Assembly: GCA_025506515.1 (NCBI GenBank)
Contig: CM046453.1
Span: 34,979,851-35,043,850 of the forward strand
DNA length: 64,000 bases
Source: Flaveria trinervia
Lineage: Eukaryota > Streptophyta > Magnoliopsida > Asterales > Asteraceae
Reading direction: 5' to 3'
Position 1 is the stretch's first letter; each line of letters begins with the position of its first letter. Shown one piece after another: positions 10,481 through 22,200 of the stretch. The notes under the pieces were generated by a model. That model made no database searches, was not told the DNA's origin, and was given only the letters and a program-made list of their open reading frames with translations. Made by a program: the position numbers and the translations under genes.

Positions 10481-11412
10481 TGTTAGATCTATGATCAATA
10501 GATCTAGTTTATTTTGTATAGGCTTAGAACTTGAATCAATATTTGTAATGAATACTTGTAATTCATTATTATGTATGCATTAAATGTATAGGTTAACCAA
10601 TATACATGTGTTGATTTATGTATGTGTGCAGGTAAAACATTATAATTGGTAAAATTGACCAAGTGTAAGAAACATCTATGGATGAACATTTTGTTCTTTC
10701 GTAGATATGTTTCTTACAACTAAAGATACATCTGAAGAATTTCTACAGATGAACAACCAGCTTTGAGGATGAAAGAACAGTATACCTTCGGAAGTCAAGA
10801 TATCATCAGAAGAACAAGTTTGCTTCGGAAGAACAAGATTCCTATGGAAGAACAATTATCTACGGAAGACAATATTCCTGCAGAGTCCAAACACTTGTAT
10901 TTAAATAATACAAGTGTTACAAGTCAACAAGGCAGTTATGCGAATCCCAAGAGATCTGGTGATTCCTTAACAGAAATAATTCCAAATCCTAAGAGATCCA
11001 GTGTTTCCTCAATAGAAACATCATTGTCTATAAAAATGGATCCTAGGTTTCATATCAAAGAGAGAGCTTTGATGGCAAACATCCAAGCACAATAGAACAA
11101 CCACACATCACATCTAATCAGACAAATCAAAACCTAGCAGCTGTCACATCATCAAACACCCAAATAAATATCATTCATTCATTCATTATTTATTCATCTG
11201 TAATCATTAACATGCTTTTTAATGAAATATGTATGAATTAAATATTTGTCTGATCATTAATTGTGTTCATTCATTGCGTTCATCTTATTCATTAATCATT
11301 ATTGATAATGAAATTAATACAAACAATTGAACCAAGTTAACATTGACTCCACAAACGTTGACTTGACTTCAATTAACACTAATAATTCCTGATTACGATC
11401 ATTGGATTCACA
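10481..11412 (+). repeat. 5' LTR of copia C
   Basis: Starts TGTTAGATCT, ends GGATTCACA, directly followed by the primer site. Contains CTTCGGAAG motifs at about 10785 and 10822 and related TACGGAAG and ATGGAAG copies to 10870, an array shared with the B family LTRs. Confidence 0.92.
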
Positions 11413-11414
11413 GG

Positions 11415-11430
11415 TGGTATCAGAGCCAAG
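11415..11430 (+). promoter_or_regulatory. Primer binding site of copia C
   Basis: TGGTATCAGAGCCAAG, two bases after the LTR: the classical plant initiator Met-tRNA primer site. Confidence 0.93.
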
Positions 11431-11720
11431 TGCTCATTGATTTAGATCGATTGATCTAACAGTGTTATTTGAGTTTAATTGTTTACTGAATTCACTAGAT
11501 TTGTTAGTTTTTACGGATTAGATCTATTGGTTTTCTTTTGAGCAAATAGTTTTGTGTGATTTGTGATTTGTCATTCAGCAAGTACAGTTACATTGCTTGA
11601 TTAACTTGGATCAATATTTAAATCAATTGAATAGCAGATCTTAGTTATTGATCGACATTAATAAATTGTTCATATCAGTTGAACAAATTCATTAGTTAAA
11701 ATCTTAAATATTAACTAATC

Positions 11721-12950
11721 ATGAGTAACTTTGGTGGATCATCTTACCGACCTCCAAAGTTGGAAACAAAAGCAAATTTTAAATCCTGGAAAATCAAGTT
11801 CAGGAATTATGTAAATATTACAGATTCTGACTTATGGGTTTCAATAACAGAAGGTCTTTATATTCCATCCACTCTTGGTTCAGAGTATAATGACAATAAT
11901 CAACCCATAAGTACAAAAGATCTGTCACCTGATGATATTAAGAAGGCTAAAGTTGATATTAAAGCATACAGCTTGCTTAGTATGGCTTTACCTGAGGAAA
12001 TATTAATCAGGTGTGAAAATTACAAAACACTAAATTCCTTGTGGAAGATTCTTAATACACTCTATGAAGGGAGTGATGAAATTCGAAGCATTAGGAAGGA
12101 CACCCTTCATTCACAATATAAAACATTTCATCATATTGAGGGTGAATCAATTCCTCAACAGCTTCATAGGTTTATGCAACTTGTTACAAAGATGAATATT
12201 TTGGAGTTGAAATACACAAATGAGGAATTAAACAAGATGATGCTCCATACTGAACTAGAAAGTTGGAAGCAAACTGTATCCATGTTCAAGAACACCATAG
12301 ACCTTAAAATAATTGGTTTAGATACTCTAGTAGCTAAAGTTGAGGCTCTTGAAATGGATGAGAAACCAAGAAACAAGAGTGTGAGAACTCATGTATCACC
12401 ACATCACTTTAAAGAAATAAGAAGTGCTGGAAGTGCCTTTATTTCCAACAATGATGGTGGTAACTCTTGTACTTTAAGTGAAGATGAAGAGAAAGTAAGT
12501 TTCTATGCTTCAAAATCTCCAAGAAATCTTCTCAAAGTAAGTATAGAAAAGAGAAAGGAAGAACTAATGATCAAAGATATACATCATCAGAAATGCCTTC
12601 AATCAATAATCAACCAAAGTCCATCATTGACATTCTTGACTCTGAAGAACAAAAAGTAGCTTTTGTAGCTTTCAGTTCAAGTTTTCAAGCTTACCTGGGA
12701 AGCTCATTAACCTCTGCCAACATGTGCCAACAAGACTTGGAAGAACTACCTTCGGATGTAGTGGAGGAGATGGATCTACAATGGCAAATGGCAATGATTG
12801 CCTATAGAGCCAAACAATATCTTAGAAGAAACAAGAATTTGGCTGATGCAAGTAAATCATCACGGATTGGTGTTGATAAGTCAAACGTAAGATGCTTCAA
12901 GTGCAATCTCCATTGACACTTCTCTAGAGAATGCAATCAACAATATCCTG
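11721..12950 (+). pseudogene. Gag (capsid-nucleocapsid) of copia C, two frames
   Basis: From ATG 11721 a 312-residue frame encodes a copia Gag: FKSWKIKFRNYV near residue 24, the SLWKILNTLYEG block near 115 and the PQQLHRFMQLV block near 145, matching UBN2-type Gag domains. Near 12545 the sense shifts frame and continues (from about 12590) with LDSEEQKVAF and a CCHC knuckle CFKCNLH-HFSREC (12893-12934). Its Gly position is a TGA stop. The first ATG follows an AT-rich leader after the primer site. Particle protein in origin; now broken by one frameshift and one stop. Confidence 0.85.
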
Positions 12951-13059
12951 ACTCAACACAACATCAACAACAACAGTCTAAACAAACATCATCATCTCAA
13001 AGATCCTTCAGGCAACCACAACTTGCCAACTCATCCCCACTAGCCAATAATACATCCAT

Positions 13060-14608
13060 AGGAACAAGCAACTCAAAAGAATCTAGGCTGATCGTTCTTC
13101 AAGATGGAACCTGTGACTGGAGTATGTATGAGAAGGAAGTCTTGGAAGAAAATCAAGCTTTAAGGGCTCACATGGAAAAAAAGGTTCCACCCATGGCAAG
13201 TGAGGTAAGAGACAGGTTATGTTCATTAATATGTGTTGAGGAAGTAGAGATATATAGAGTCCATGCTTAATAATTGGCTGATAAAGTTAAAGAAACAATG
13301 ATTTTGAATGAATCTCATGTAAGAGAACACAAATTATATCAAATAAAATTTAACTCTTTACAAAATGATGTAGATAAAATTGTTTCTGAAAATTACAGTT
13401 TAAAAGCTCAAGTTGATCATCTGACCACTTCTTTAACTAAATCCATGGCTGATCATGCATCAACTGAAGTGAAACTTTAGAAGTTTCAACTTTCATCTCA
13501 GCAGTATAAGAAATTATTAAATTCTCATATTGAATCAAAGAACAGGTCTGGGTTGGGATATAATGCAATGGCACCTCCTATAAAGAATAATTATGTTCCT
13601 TTGCCTAAATGAATGACAAATAACTTTTCAAATCATTTTGTGCCAAGCACCAATGTAGAAACAAGTTCTAATCAACAAAGCATTAATAATAAATCTGAAG
13701 TGAATGAAACTGAGTCTTTTGAATCTAAATAAGATTAATCAAAAGGATTCATAATTTGACTTTGATGAGTGTGATGACTTGGATGATTCTGATGAACATG
13801 ATGATAATCTTCTAAACAAGGGTAGAATATTGTTTTTGAAACAAATATTCCAATAGTGCTTGAAGAAACAAAGCTGCCATACCCTCCTAAACAAAGAAAC
13901 ATGCTAAAGACTATCTACAAGAGAATAACTCAATTAAATGGAGGTCTTCAAGAACTAAACCAGCAACACAAATCTTCAAATGAAGTGAATGAAAAGTGTG
14001 CCTCTACTGAGAAAAGACACAAATCATCCATGGAAAAGGAAAAAAAGGCTGTCAGCTGATCCTCAGTGGAATAAGAATCTTTCTTTAGTACAAAATCTAC
14101 GGAAGAAGAAACCCTCTTTAGTAGAATTTCATACTGATTCAGTAGATGATCTGCAAAAGAGGAAGTTAGCAACAAACAAATCAAAGCTCCACAAGCTAGA
14201 AGAGGAAAAATCAACTTCAAAGCTGAAAAAGGATGCAAAGCCTCAAAAGTTGGCAAGAAGAAATTAACTGATTCCGACAAAGAATTAGATGACATGTATT
14301 GCAAATGGTGTGACATGAAAAACCAAAATATTGAAGATTGTTACTTTAGTATTTATTGTTCTATTTTCAATGTGAACAATCACATGACATCTGACTGCTA
14401 CTTCAACAAACACTGTGCTATCTACAACAAAAATAACAATTCAACTCAGGAATGTTTTTTCAACAAAAAGAAGAAGACAAAAGCACAAAGAAGAAACAAT
14501 TATGAAAAAGATTCAAAAATCAAGAAGTCTCAACAAAAACAAAAGCCAAAATCAATGGAAAAGACATCCACTGATGTTCATCCTTTGAAGAAAATAACAA
14601 TATTCTAG
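13060..14608 (+). pseudogene. Gag-linker region of copia C: coiled coils and three degenerate zinc knuckles
   Basis: Frames hop several times but keep a recognisable order. First comes LIVLQDGTCDWSMYE (13090), which also occurs as a GGFDWSF-type block in B. Next is a long coiled coil (13274-13480). Then follow Lys/Glu-rich segments, and then three consecutive CX2CX4HX4C-spaced modules at 14294-14463. In these, several ligands are replaced (Phe or Tyr for the second Cys, Gln or Asn for His in two). A Lys-rich tail follows. RNA binding is the likely ancestral role. The modules are evenly spaced, so they arose by duplication. Confidence 0.6.
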
Positions 14609-14861
14609 CAATCAAAAAACACCTCATAAAAGGGTGGATTTAACTAAAAAGGAAACAAAGGTTGATGAGGCATTTTTTGATAATTTTGAAAAAGGAATTC
14701 ATATACCTCATTCAAAAACAAAAGATAGTGAAACATTCAATAAACAAGATTCATTACGAAAACCAAAGCCTCAAATCAACAAAAATAAGAACCTAGTTCA
14801 TCAACATCACCTTCAACAGAATCATCCTCACCTGAAACAACTTATAATGAATCAAACAAAC

Positions 14862-15809
14862 ATGATAAAGCCTTGTATGGTCTTCACCAAGCACCAAGAA
14901 AGTGGTATGAAACACTATCATCTTTCAAGCTCAAGCATGGATACAAAAGGGGAACCATTGATCATACTCTTTTCTGCAAACAAGAACATCAAGATCTCTT
15001 GGTTGTTCAAATATATGTGGATGACATTATATTTGGATCAATTAATAAGAGATTGTGTGTAAGTTTTGAAGAATTGGTGTTTTAAATCAGAGTTTCAGAT
15101 GAGCTCAATAGGAGAACTAACTTTCTTTCTTGGTCTTCAAGTTCATCAAAAGACAGCTGGGATATTCATTAATCAAGAAAAATACATACATCAAATATTG
15201 AAGAAGCACAACATTGCTAATGCATCTTCATGCACAACACCAACCTCAATAATTGAAAAGATTGTACCTGATCCTTCAGGAAAATCTATTGATCAAAGAT
15301 TATATAGATCAATGATAGGATCCCTTATGTATTTAACTGCCAGTAGACCTGACATTATGTTTGCTGTGTATGTTTATGCTAGGCACCAATCAAATCCAAA
15401 AGAGTCTCATCTGAATGCTATGAAAAGGATTTTCAGATATCTCAAAGGAAAACCAGGACTTGGTCTTTGGTATCCAAAAGATGGTGACTTCACACACTAT
15501 TCATATTCAGACAGTAACTATGGTGGATGCAATAGCAACAAAAAATACACAACTGGTGGATGTCAATTCATACGACCACGACTAGTTTCATGGCAGTGCA
15601 AGAAGCAAACCAATGTATTTGTATCCACAGCTGAGGCTGAGTATATAGCTGGTTCAGCTGGTTGCTCTCAAGTCCTTTGGTTGCAAATTCAATTGCTTGA
15701 CTATGGTTACAATTTCCTTCAAACTTCAATTTACATAGACAATTCAGCTGCTATGTTTATAACTGCTAATCCTGTGCAGCATAGTAAAACAAAGCATATT
15801 GAAATAAGA
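14862..15809 (+). pseudogene. Reverse transcriptase C-terminus and RNase H of copia C (split by D)
   Basis: The sense begins abruptly at DKALYGLHQAPRKWYETL, mid-RT, joined directly to the gag linker. This marks an internal deletion of protease, integrase and the RT N-terminus. It continues through the catalytic YVDDIIFGS (about 15015), shifts frame near 15060, then FFLGLQV, MIGSLMYLTASRPDIMF and RNase H with SDSNYGGC, STAEAEYIAG and YIDNSAAM. The protein is cut after KHIEIR at 15809 by element D and resumes at 23605. The enzyme copies element RNA to DNA in the particle; this copy is defunct. Confidence 0.88.
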
Positions 15810-16596
15810 TGTTGGACCAAAAGAACCAATGAGCCTGATCAGAGAAACCTCTAAGTCCCACAGGACATCACAACAGCTGAAGAAGACCTGATCAGCTGTT
15901 CTACAAAGTCTGAAGAATACAACTGCTGAAGTATTTCTGAAGTACTGAAGACAAAGACGGAGACAACAGCTGAAGATCTAAAGTCTGAAGACTTCAACAA
16001 GTACTGAAGACAAAGACTGAAGATCAACAGCTGAAAGACAAAGTCTGATGTTCAAGTACTGAAGACATCAGCTGATGTTAACAGCTGATGACAACAGCTG
16101 AAGAGGGCTTCTTCAGTTGTTGTGATGGTTTTTCTTCATCAGTAGTTTTCTTTTCCTTTCAGTAGTTTGTTTACTTTTCAGTACTTGTAAACAACTGAAG
16201 AGGTTGTTCTTCAGTTGTTGTAGTATCAGTAGTTTTATGTTTTTCAGTAGTTGTAAATAAGATGTTTAACACTTAGGAACATTTGTAAGAAGATGTCAGT
16301 TGTTGACATCTTCAGTAGTTGTTAAACATCAGTAATTATAAAACGGTTACATGTCACTTTCAAGTGACATCAGCCTACGTCACTCTTTCCTTTATAAGGA
16401 AGGATGACTCACCTGTGATCGTGCCTTGAGGCCGACAATCTTAATGCAATATTCCTTTTGTCGGATATTTCTCTCTCTATAACAAAATTCTTTTATCGTT
16501 TTATATCGAATGTTCTTGCTTGAATTTGTCTAATTCTGAGCTATTCCGCTGCTATATCTGTTCAATCGATTAAACCAAGAGGCTGAGATCCTAACA
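15810..16596 (+). repeat. 5' LTR of copia D
   Basis: TGTTGGACC...CCTAACA, 787 bases. The U3 part is packed with CAGCTGAAG, TTCAGTTGTTG and CAGTAGTTT units; a TATA-like CTTTATAAGG lies near 16390. These units recur between RNase H and the third ORF. Confidence 0.95.
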
Positions 16597-16598
16597 AA

Positions 16599-16615
16599 TG
16601 GTATCAGAGCAGGTT
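16599..16615 (+). promoter_or_regulatory. Primer binding site of copia D
   Basis: TGGTATCAGAGCAGGTT, two bases downstream of the LTR; Met-tRNA type. Confidence 0.93.
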
Positions 16616-16743
16616 AATCATTGATCGATCTAACAATTGATCATTGAAACTGTTCAATCGCTCTAAGTTTAATCGAATTAGCAAATTCGCAAGGATCTGT
16701 TATAGAGATTGAGAGTGTATCGCTTCTGGCCGTTTTATTTGAG

Positions 16744-17820
16744 TTGCCACCATCTTCATGGTTTCAAGAATCTGCATCAACATCTGCTGCTGCTGAAGGT
16801 CCTACAAACACTTGCACAGATTTGATTGTTTACCAAGAGCTGAAAAATCACCCAATGACTCAAATCCTTGGTGATATCAATGCTGGTGTTTCAACCAGAA
16901 GCCAGTTGTCTAATTTCTGCTTCTATGCTCTCTTCATCAGTCAGCTAGAGCCAAAGAACTATCATGTAGCTTTGAGAGACAATGGATGGGTTGAAGCCAT
17001 GCAGCTTGAGCTTCTTCAGTTCAAAAAACAGCAAGTGTTGGAGCTTGTTCCTCTACCCCCAGGTAAGTGTGCAATAGGCACTAAATGGGTGTTTAGGAAT
17101 AAAACTGATGAAAATGGGCTAATCGTTAAGAACAAGGCCAGACTGGTTGTGCAGGGGTTTGCACAAGAAGAAGGTATTGATTATGATGAAACCTTTGCCC
17201 CTGTAGCCAGACTGGAGGCAATTAGATTGTTTTTAGCCTATGCTGCACTCCACAATCTTAAAGTTTTTCAAATGGATGTCAAAAGTGCTTTTCTATATGG
17301 TACAATAAAAGAAGAAGTTTATGTGTGTCAACCACCAGGCTTTGAGGATAATAAGCACCCAGAATGGGTATATAAGCTTGATAAAGCTCTTTATGGGTTG
17401 AAACAAGCACTAGAGCCTGGTATGAGACCTTATCAAACTTTCTTCTACAGAATAATTTCACTAGAGGCTCCATAGATAAAACTTTATTTATTAAGAAGGT
17501 GGATCAGCATAAGCTACTTGTTCAAATTTAGGTTGATGATATTATATTTGCATCCTCTGATCCCCAATTGTGTGAGGATTTCCAAAACTTAATGCAACAG
17601 AAGTTTGAAATGAGTGCAATGGGAGAATTACAGTTCTTTCTAGGTTTGCAAATCAAACAAAAAGCTGATGGAATTTTCATTCATCAGTCTAAATACACAA
17701 AAGATCTTTTGAATAAGTTTGATTTACAAAACTGTAAACCCTGTTCTACTCCCATGTGCAACACCACACAATTGGATGTTGATCAGAAAGGTAAAGGTGT
17801 TGATGAAACCTTTACAGATG
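16744..17820 (+). pseudogene. Reverse transcriptase of copia D
   Basis: The frame at 16744-17475 carries the standard copia RT: WVEAMQLELLQF, GTKWVFRNKTDENG, KARLVVQGFAQEEGIDYDETF, PVARLEAIR, FQMDVKSAFLYG and DKALYGLKQA. It then shifts frame near 17420. The catalytic YVDD box near 17529 reads TAG-V-D-D, so the Tyr codon is a stop. The sense resumes at 17568 with FEMSAMGELQFFLGLQI and breaks again near 17800. Only about 130 bases separate primer site and RT, so gag, protease and integrase were deleted in one event. Not functional. Confidence 0.9.
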
Positions 17821-17821
17821 T

Positions 17822-18472
17822 ATGATTGGTTCCTTGATGTATTTAACAGCTTCTAGACCAGATATTATGTTTGCTACATGTGTTTGTGCTAGATTTCAGG
17901 CTGCACCTAAAGAGTCTCATCTGATTGCAGTCAAGAGGATCTTTAGATATCTGCAAGGTACACAATCTCTAGGCTTATGGTATTCCACTGGACATTCTTG
18001 CAAATTAGTTGCTTTCTCTGATAGTGACTATGCAGGGTGTAAGTTGACCAGGAAATCAACTTCTGGTGGATGCCAATTCCTAGGCAACTGTTTGATTTCT
18101 TGGCAGAGTAAGAAACAAACATCTGTTGCTACATCCACTGCTGAAGCCGAGTACATTGCTGCTGCAAGTTGTACATCCCAAATACTCTGGCTTCAGAATC
18201 AACTTTTGGATTATGGCATTACAGAGACTAAGACTCCATTATTAATGGATAGTGCTTCAGCTCTTTGCATTGTCAAAAATCCAGTCCAGCACTCTAGGAC
18301 CAAACATATAGAAATTAGACATCATTTTATAAGAGATTGTTTTGAAAAGGGTCTAATTAATCCTATGTTTGTGCCTAGTGCTGATGAGCTTGCAGACATT
18401 TTTACTAAGCCTTTGGATAGTTCAACTTTCCACAACCTGGTGTTAAGGCTTGGTATGCTGCAGCTAGAATAA
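17822..18472 (+). pseudogene. RNase H domain (end of pol) of copia D
   Basis: A 216-residue open frame without internal stops, beginning MIGSLMYLTASRPDIMF. The catalytic acidic residues sit in SDSDYAGC, STAEAEYIAA and LMDSASALC. It ends with ADIFTKPLDSSTFH and GMLQLE-stop, the usual pol terminus. It removes the RNA strand of the hybrid during reverse transcription. The domain itself looks intact, but it is separated from the RT by a frameshift at about 17820. Confidence 0.9.
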
Positions 18473-19200
18473 GTGACAACTACTGATGATCTCAGTAATT
18501 ACTGATGATCATTGGTAACCATGTCACATATTAGTACTGATGAGTTATTTTCCCCTCAGTAGTTTTTATAACTACTGAAGGCTAAATGCTTTAAGTACTG
18601 TGCTTTATCTGTTCTAAACTACTGATGTAGTTACAACTACTGAAATCAGTAGAAACAGATAAGTACTGATGTCCTATGAAACAACTGAAAACAGCAAAAC
18701 AGCTGATGAGTACGTGTTGAGGACAGTATGAAACAGCTGAAAGGCTATAAATTGACGACAACTACTGATGAGTACTCTCTCTTCAGTAGTTCACAAACTG
18801 CTATTTCTTCATAAACAACTGAAGCAATACCATGTCTTCAGTAGTTTCACAACTACTGATGACTAACACCAAGTCTTCAGTTGTTTACAACAACTGATGG
18901 CAAAACCACGGTCTTCAGTAGTTTCACAACTACTGATGACTAATACCAAGTCCTCAGTTGTTTCAACATCTGAAGTCCAACTTGTCTTCAGTAGTTTTTA
19001 AAACTACTGATGCCTAAATCAGAGACTTCAGTTGTTTCAACGTCTCATTGTAAACACCATGTCTTCAGTTGTTTTATAACTGCTGACCACACCAATACAA
19101 TCAGTCGTTTCAAACCTCTGAAAGTTAATACCACGTCATCAGTTATTTCAAATACTGATGACTAACACCAAAACCTTCAGTCGTTTCATAACCCGTACCC
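18473..19200 (+). repeat. Hairpin repeat array between RNase H and third ORF of D
   Basis: From about 18778 to 19200 some eleven units recur with a period near 38 bases (starts near 18834, 18873, 18911, 18950, 18984, 19023, 19061, 19099, 19135, 19174). The core alternates CTTCAGTAGTTT and CTTCAGTTGTTT, and many units carry the inverted arm AACTACTGATG, giving imperfect hairpins. Looser copies extend back to 18480. The same words fill the LTR U3. Confidence 0.85.
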
Positions 19201-19210
19201 TATATATATC
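19201..19210 (+). promoter_or_regulatory. TATA-like box upstream of third ORF of D
   Basis: CCCTATATATATCTG directly follows the hairpin array; the ATG at 19287 is 86 bases downstream through a leader rich in C and T. The placement suits an RNA polymerase II core promoter; no transcript evidence. Confidence 0.4.
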
Positions 19211-19286
19211 TGATCCCTCTTTCAGAGTTTTTCATTCTTTCACGACCTAAAATTTCAAAAGCTCTGAAAACCTTTCACCTTCATTA

Positions 19287-22200
19287 ATGGCGTCCATGCA
19301 ACTCAAGCCTCGACACAACTGTGTCGTGTACCTCACTAAATCGCCCTTCTGGACAAATTCGATAATGCTATAGATCTTATGGTCCAATCACCACTGAAAA
19401 CGGCCTTCCTCCTAAATCCAATCATTTATGCCGATTCGCTACATCAGTTTTGGACGAATGCAACTGTTAATGGAGAATCTATCCATTCGTCCATCAACTC
19501 TCATACGGTGATCATCTCTACTGCTACCATCCGCCAGATATTGCTATTAGATGATGCTGCCTACCCTGTTGGATATCCTAAGCGCCAACTTGATCTTTCA
19601 TTTGGACAACATGGATATCAAGGCGATCTTAGTGCTTCGACAATCCTGAAGAAACATTTTCCAGATGCTGAACGCTTGATATTTCATATGGTAAATGTTT
19701 GCCTGGCCCCGAAGACCTCTTCTTGGGATCAACTGTCTTCCAGATGGCAACAGGTACTGTTCTCTATCCTTGAACAAGAACCATTAAACTTTTCTGAAAT
19801 AATTTTTCTTGAAATCAAGGATATGGCCACAAAACCACTTTCTAACCGTTGGATACTATATCCTCGGTTTATAATGGCCATAATAGAGAATCAGCTTTCT
19901 GCTGAGGGACTAGTTGGTCTGGGAGTCCCTGCTTTGGCTGTATTGCCGGAGGTATACTCCCGACACAACACTGACCAAACTCTTAAACAGGCTGCCAAGC
20001 TGCGCAAACCCACGCAGCTGGAACCCACAACCTCCACTTCCACATCCAAAGTCCCCTCCAAACCCACAAAGAAGAAGCCTAAGAAAGCTACTCAGGGAGT
20101 TGAGTCCCCTGAGGATGCTCCTGCTGCACCAACGCAGGTTATCTCTACTGGAAATAACCCCCCAGTAGAGACTATGACTCAACCAACCGAAGCCGCTCAG
20201 GTTTCCTCTCAAAAGGAACCTGATGCAACCACTCAAAGGGAAGCCACACTGCTGGGATCCTCCTCACTTGAGGGGATTACCATTGACAAGCACCACTCGC
20301 CCAGGGTGCACACTGCTTCCTCACCCTCTCCTGATGCAACCGCCCCTCAAAGCCCTACAATAATTGTTGCAAAAGTGCTGACGCAGTTGCATTCCTCACC
20401 CCCCACCCAGACACCAATCACTACTGGGATAACCTCAACACCTGAGGGGGAGGATCACAATGCTTCTGTCAACCCACAGCACAGGGGTTATCATGTTCCA
20501 TCTTCTAGTGTAGATAAGGAGGTGCGAACTTCTGGTGAGGCTGCCACTGCCTCTGATTCAGCAAATGACCAGGGTGCAGTTGGGAACATCTCTAAGACCT
20601 CACAGCGGCAACAGCTGATGAAGGACATAGTCCTGAGGCTGGAAGTCCCCAGAACCAAGAACAAGGGGTACATGCTATAATTGATCTACACTCAAGGCAT
20701 GTTAATCCTGACTCTGTCAGGAGGTCAGGTGATTCAGTATCAACTGATGATGACCTGAGCTTCTTCATGATGTAGTGCTCAAAAAACCATCCTAGAGGAT
20801 GAGGTTAGCAGACTCAAAGAGCTGCTGGCCAAGATGTCTCAGGATGCAAGTCCATCTGCCACCACAATACACCCACAGATGGCACCTTCTTCTGAAGGTC
20901 CCCTACACACTGAGCCAATACATACTTCAAGCACCAGCCTCTGTTTTTGCACTGATTCTCAGGAACACAGACCATCCTGATCAATCAGTTGCTAACCTTC
21001 AAAAATCCCTACCTCTCATCACTCCCATGATCAAGATATAGTGATCAAAGCCATTGATGAGAGGCTTCCTACAATAATAACCCCTGGTGGAGGAGTTGGT
21101 GACTAATCCCTTTCTACTGCTCAAACCCTTGCACCCAATGCAACCAAAAAGGGGGAGAGTCAGTCAGTTAAAGGAAAAAGGAAAGAGGACAGATGGGGAG
21201 AAGGAGAAAGAATCAGAGAAGGTAAATGTGAAGGAGAAGGAGAGACAAGAGAGCTGAAGTGAATGAAAGTCAAAAAGACTTTCATGTCACATATCAAAAG
21301 AGGAAAGGAGAGTCTGAGAAGGAGAAGGAGCTGAATGATATGGTGAAAGAAGCTGATGCCAACCATAACCGTTCAATGGATAAATCATTGAACAGTTATA
21401 TAGGCAGGGTTTTGACATCCAACAACTAGACTCCGAGATCAGAAGGTTGGAGACAGAGGAGATCAACTCAAGATGGGCTAGTTATGATGCCTTAGAAGAG
21501 AAAGGCTGGAGATAATGATTAGATTTATAGCCAAATACTTGGGAAGATCTCTAATTGAAATAAGGGCCTGGACCAGGGACAACATCTTGGCAAACCACCA
21601 AGATTTGTTCGTCTGAAGCATACTCCAAAGGTTTAGTGATTGAGGCATTGAATGAAGCTGGGGTTGGGAACCGAAAAGAACTGACAAAATTTACTAAAGC
21701 CTCCTTACAGCGAAAATGCTTAAACAGTCTGAAAAGCCTCTATCCTCAAAATCACTACCCCACAACCCACTAAAACAACCCTTTACCCTCTAAACCAACC
21801 ATCCAACCCACAAAACCAAATCCTTTACCCCCAAAACCAATGCCAGTGATGTACCTAAACAAAAGAAAAGAAAGGTACTGAGGCTTGATGAAGAAGAAGA
21901 GGAGGATGAAGACAGACTGCCACTCTCTGCAGTTATCACTTTGCCTAAGGCTAATCCAATGTCCATCACTCCTGCTTCTCAAATGCATGATGTGATGATA
22001 AAGATTGAAGAGGAACAGATGCAAAGACATGATGAGGAAATGCTGAAAGCATGACAAAGCATATGCCACATCCTCTTCAATGATTAGCATGAAGAAAGAA
22101 GTATTAAGATTGTACACCCTTGCTAATACCTTTCAATACCAAAGGGAAAAGTAAGGATATGGCCTGATCCTAGGGTGGCACACCGGATGGTCAAAAAGAA

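Noticed and set aside
19910..20236. Minus-strand 108-residue frame opposite the D third ORF
   Set aside because: Antisense shadow of a Pro/Ser/Thr-rich coding stretch.
19379..20680. 433-residue frame as a host gene
   Set aside because: It lies between RNase H and the 3' LTR of D and shares blocks with the same position in B2 and C, so it is the element's third ORF.
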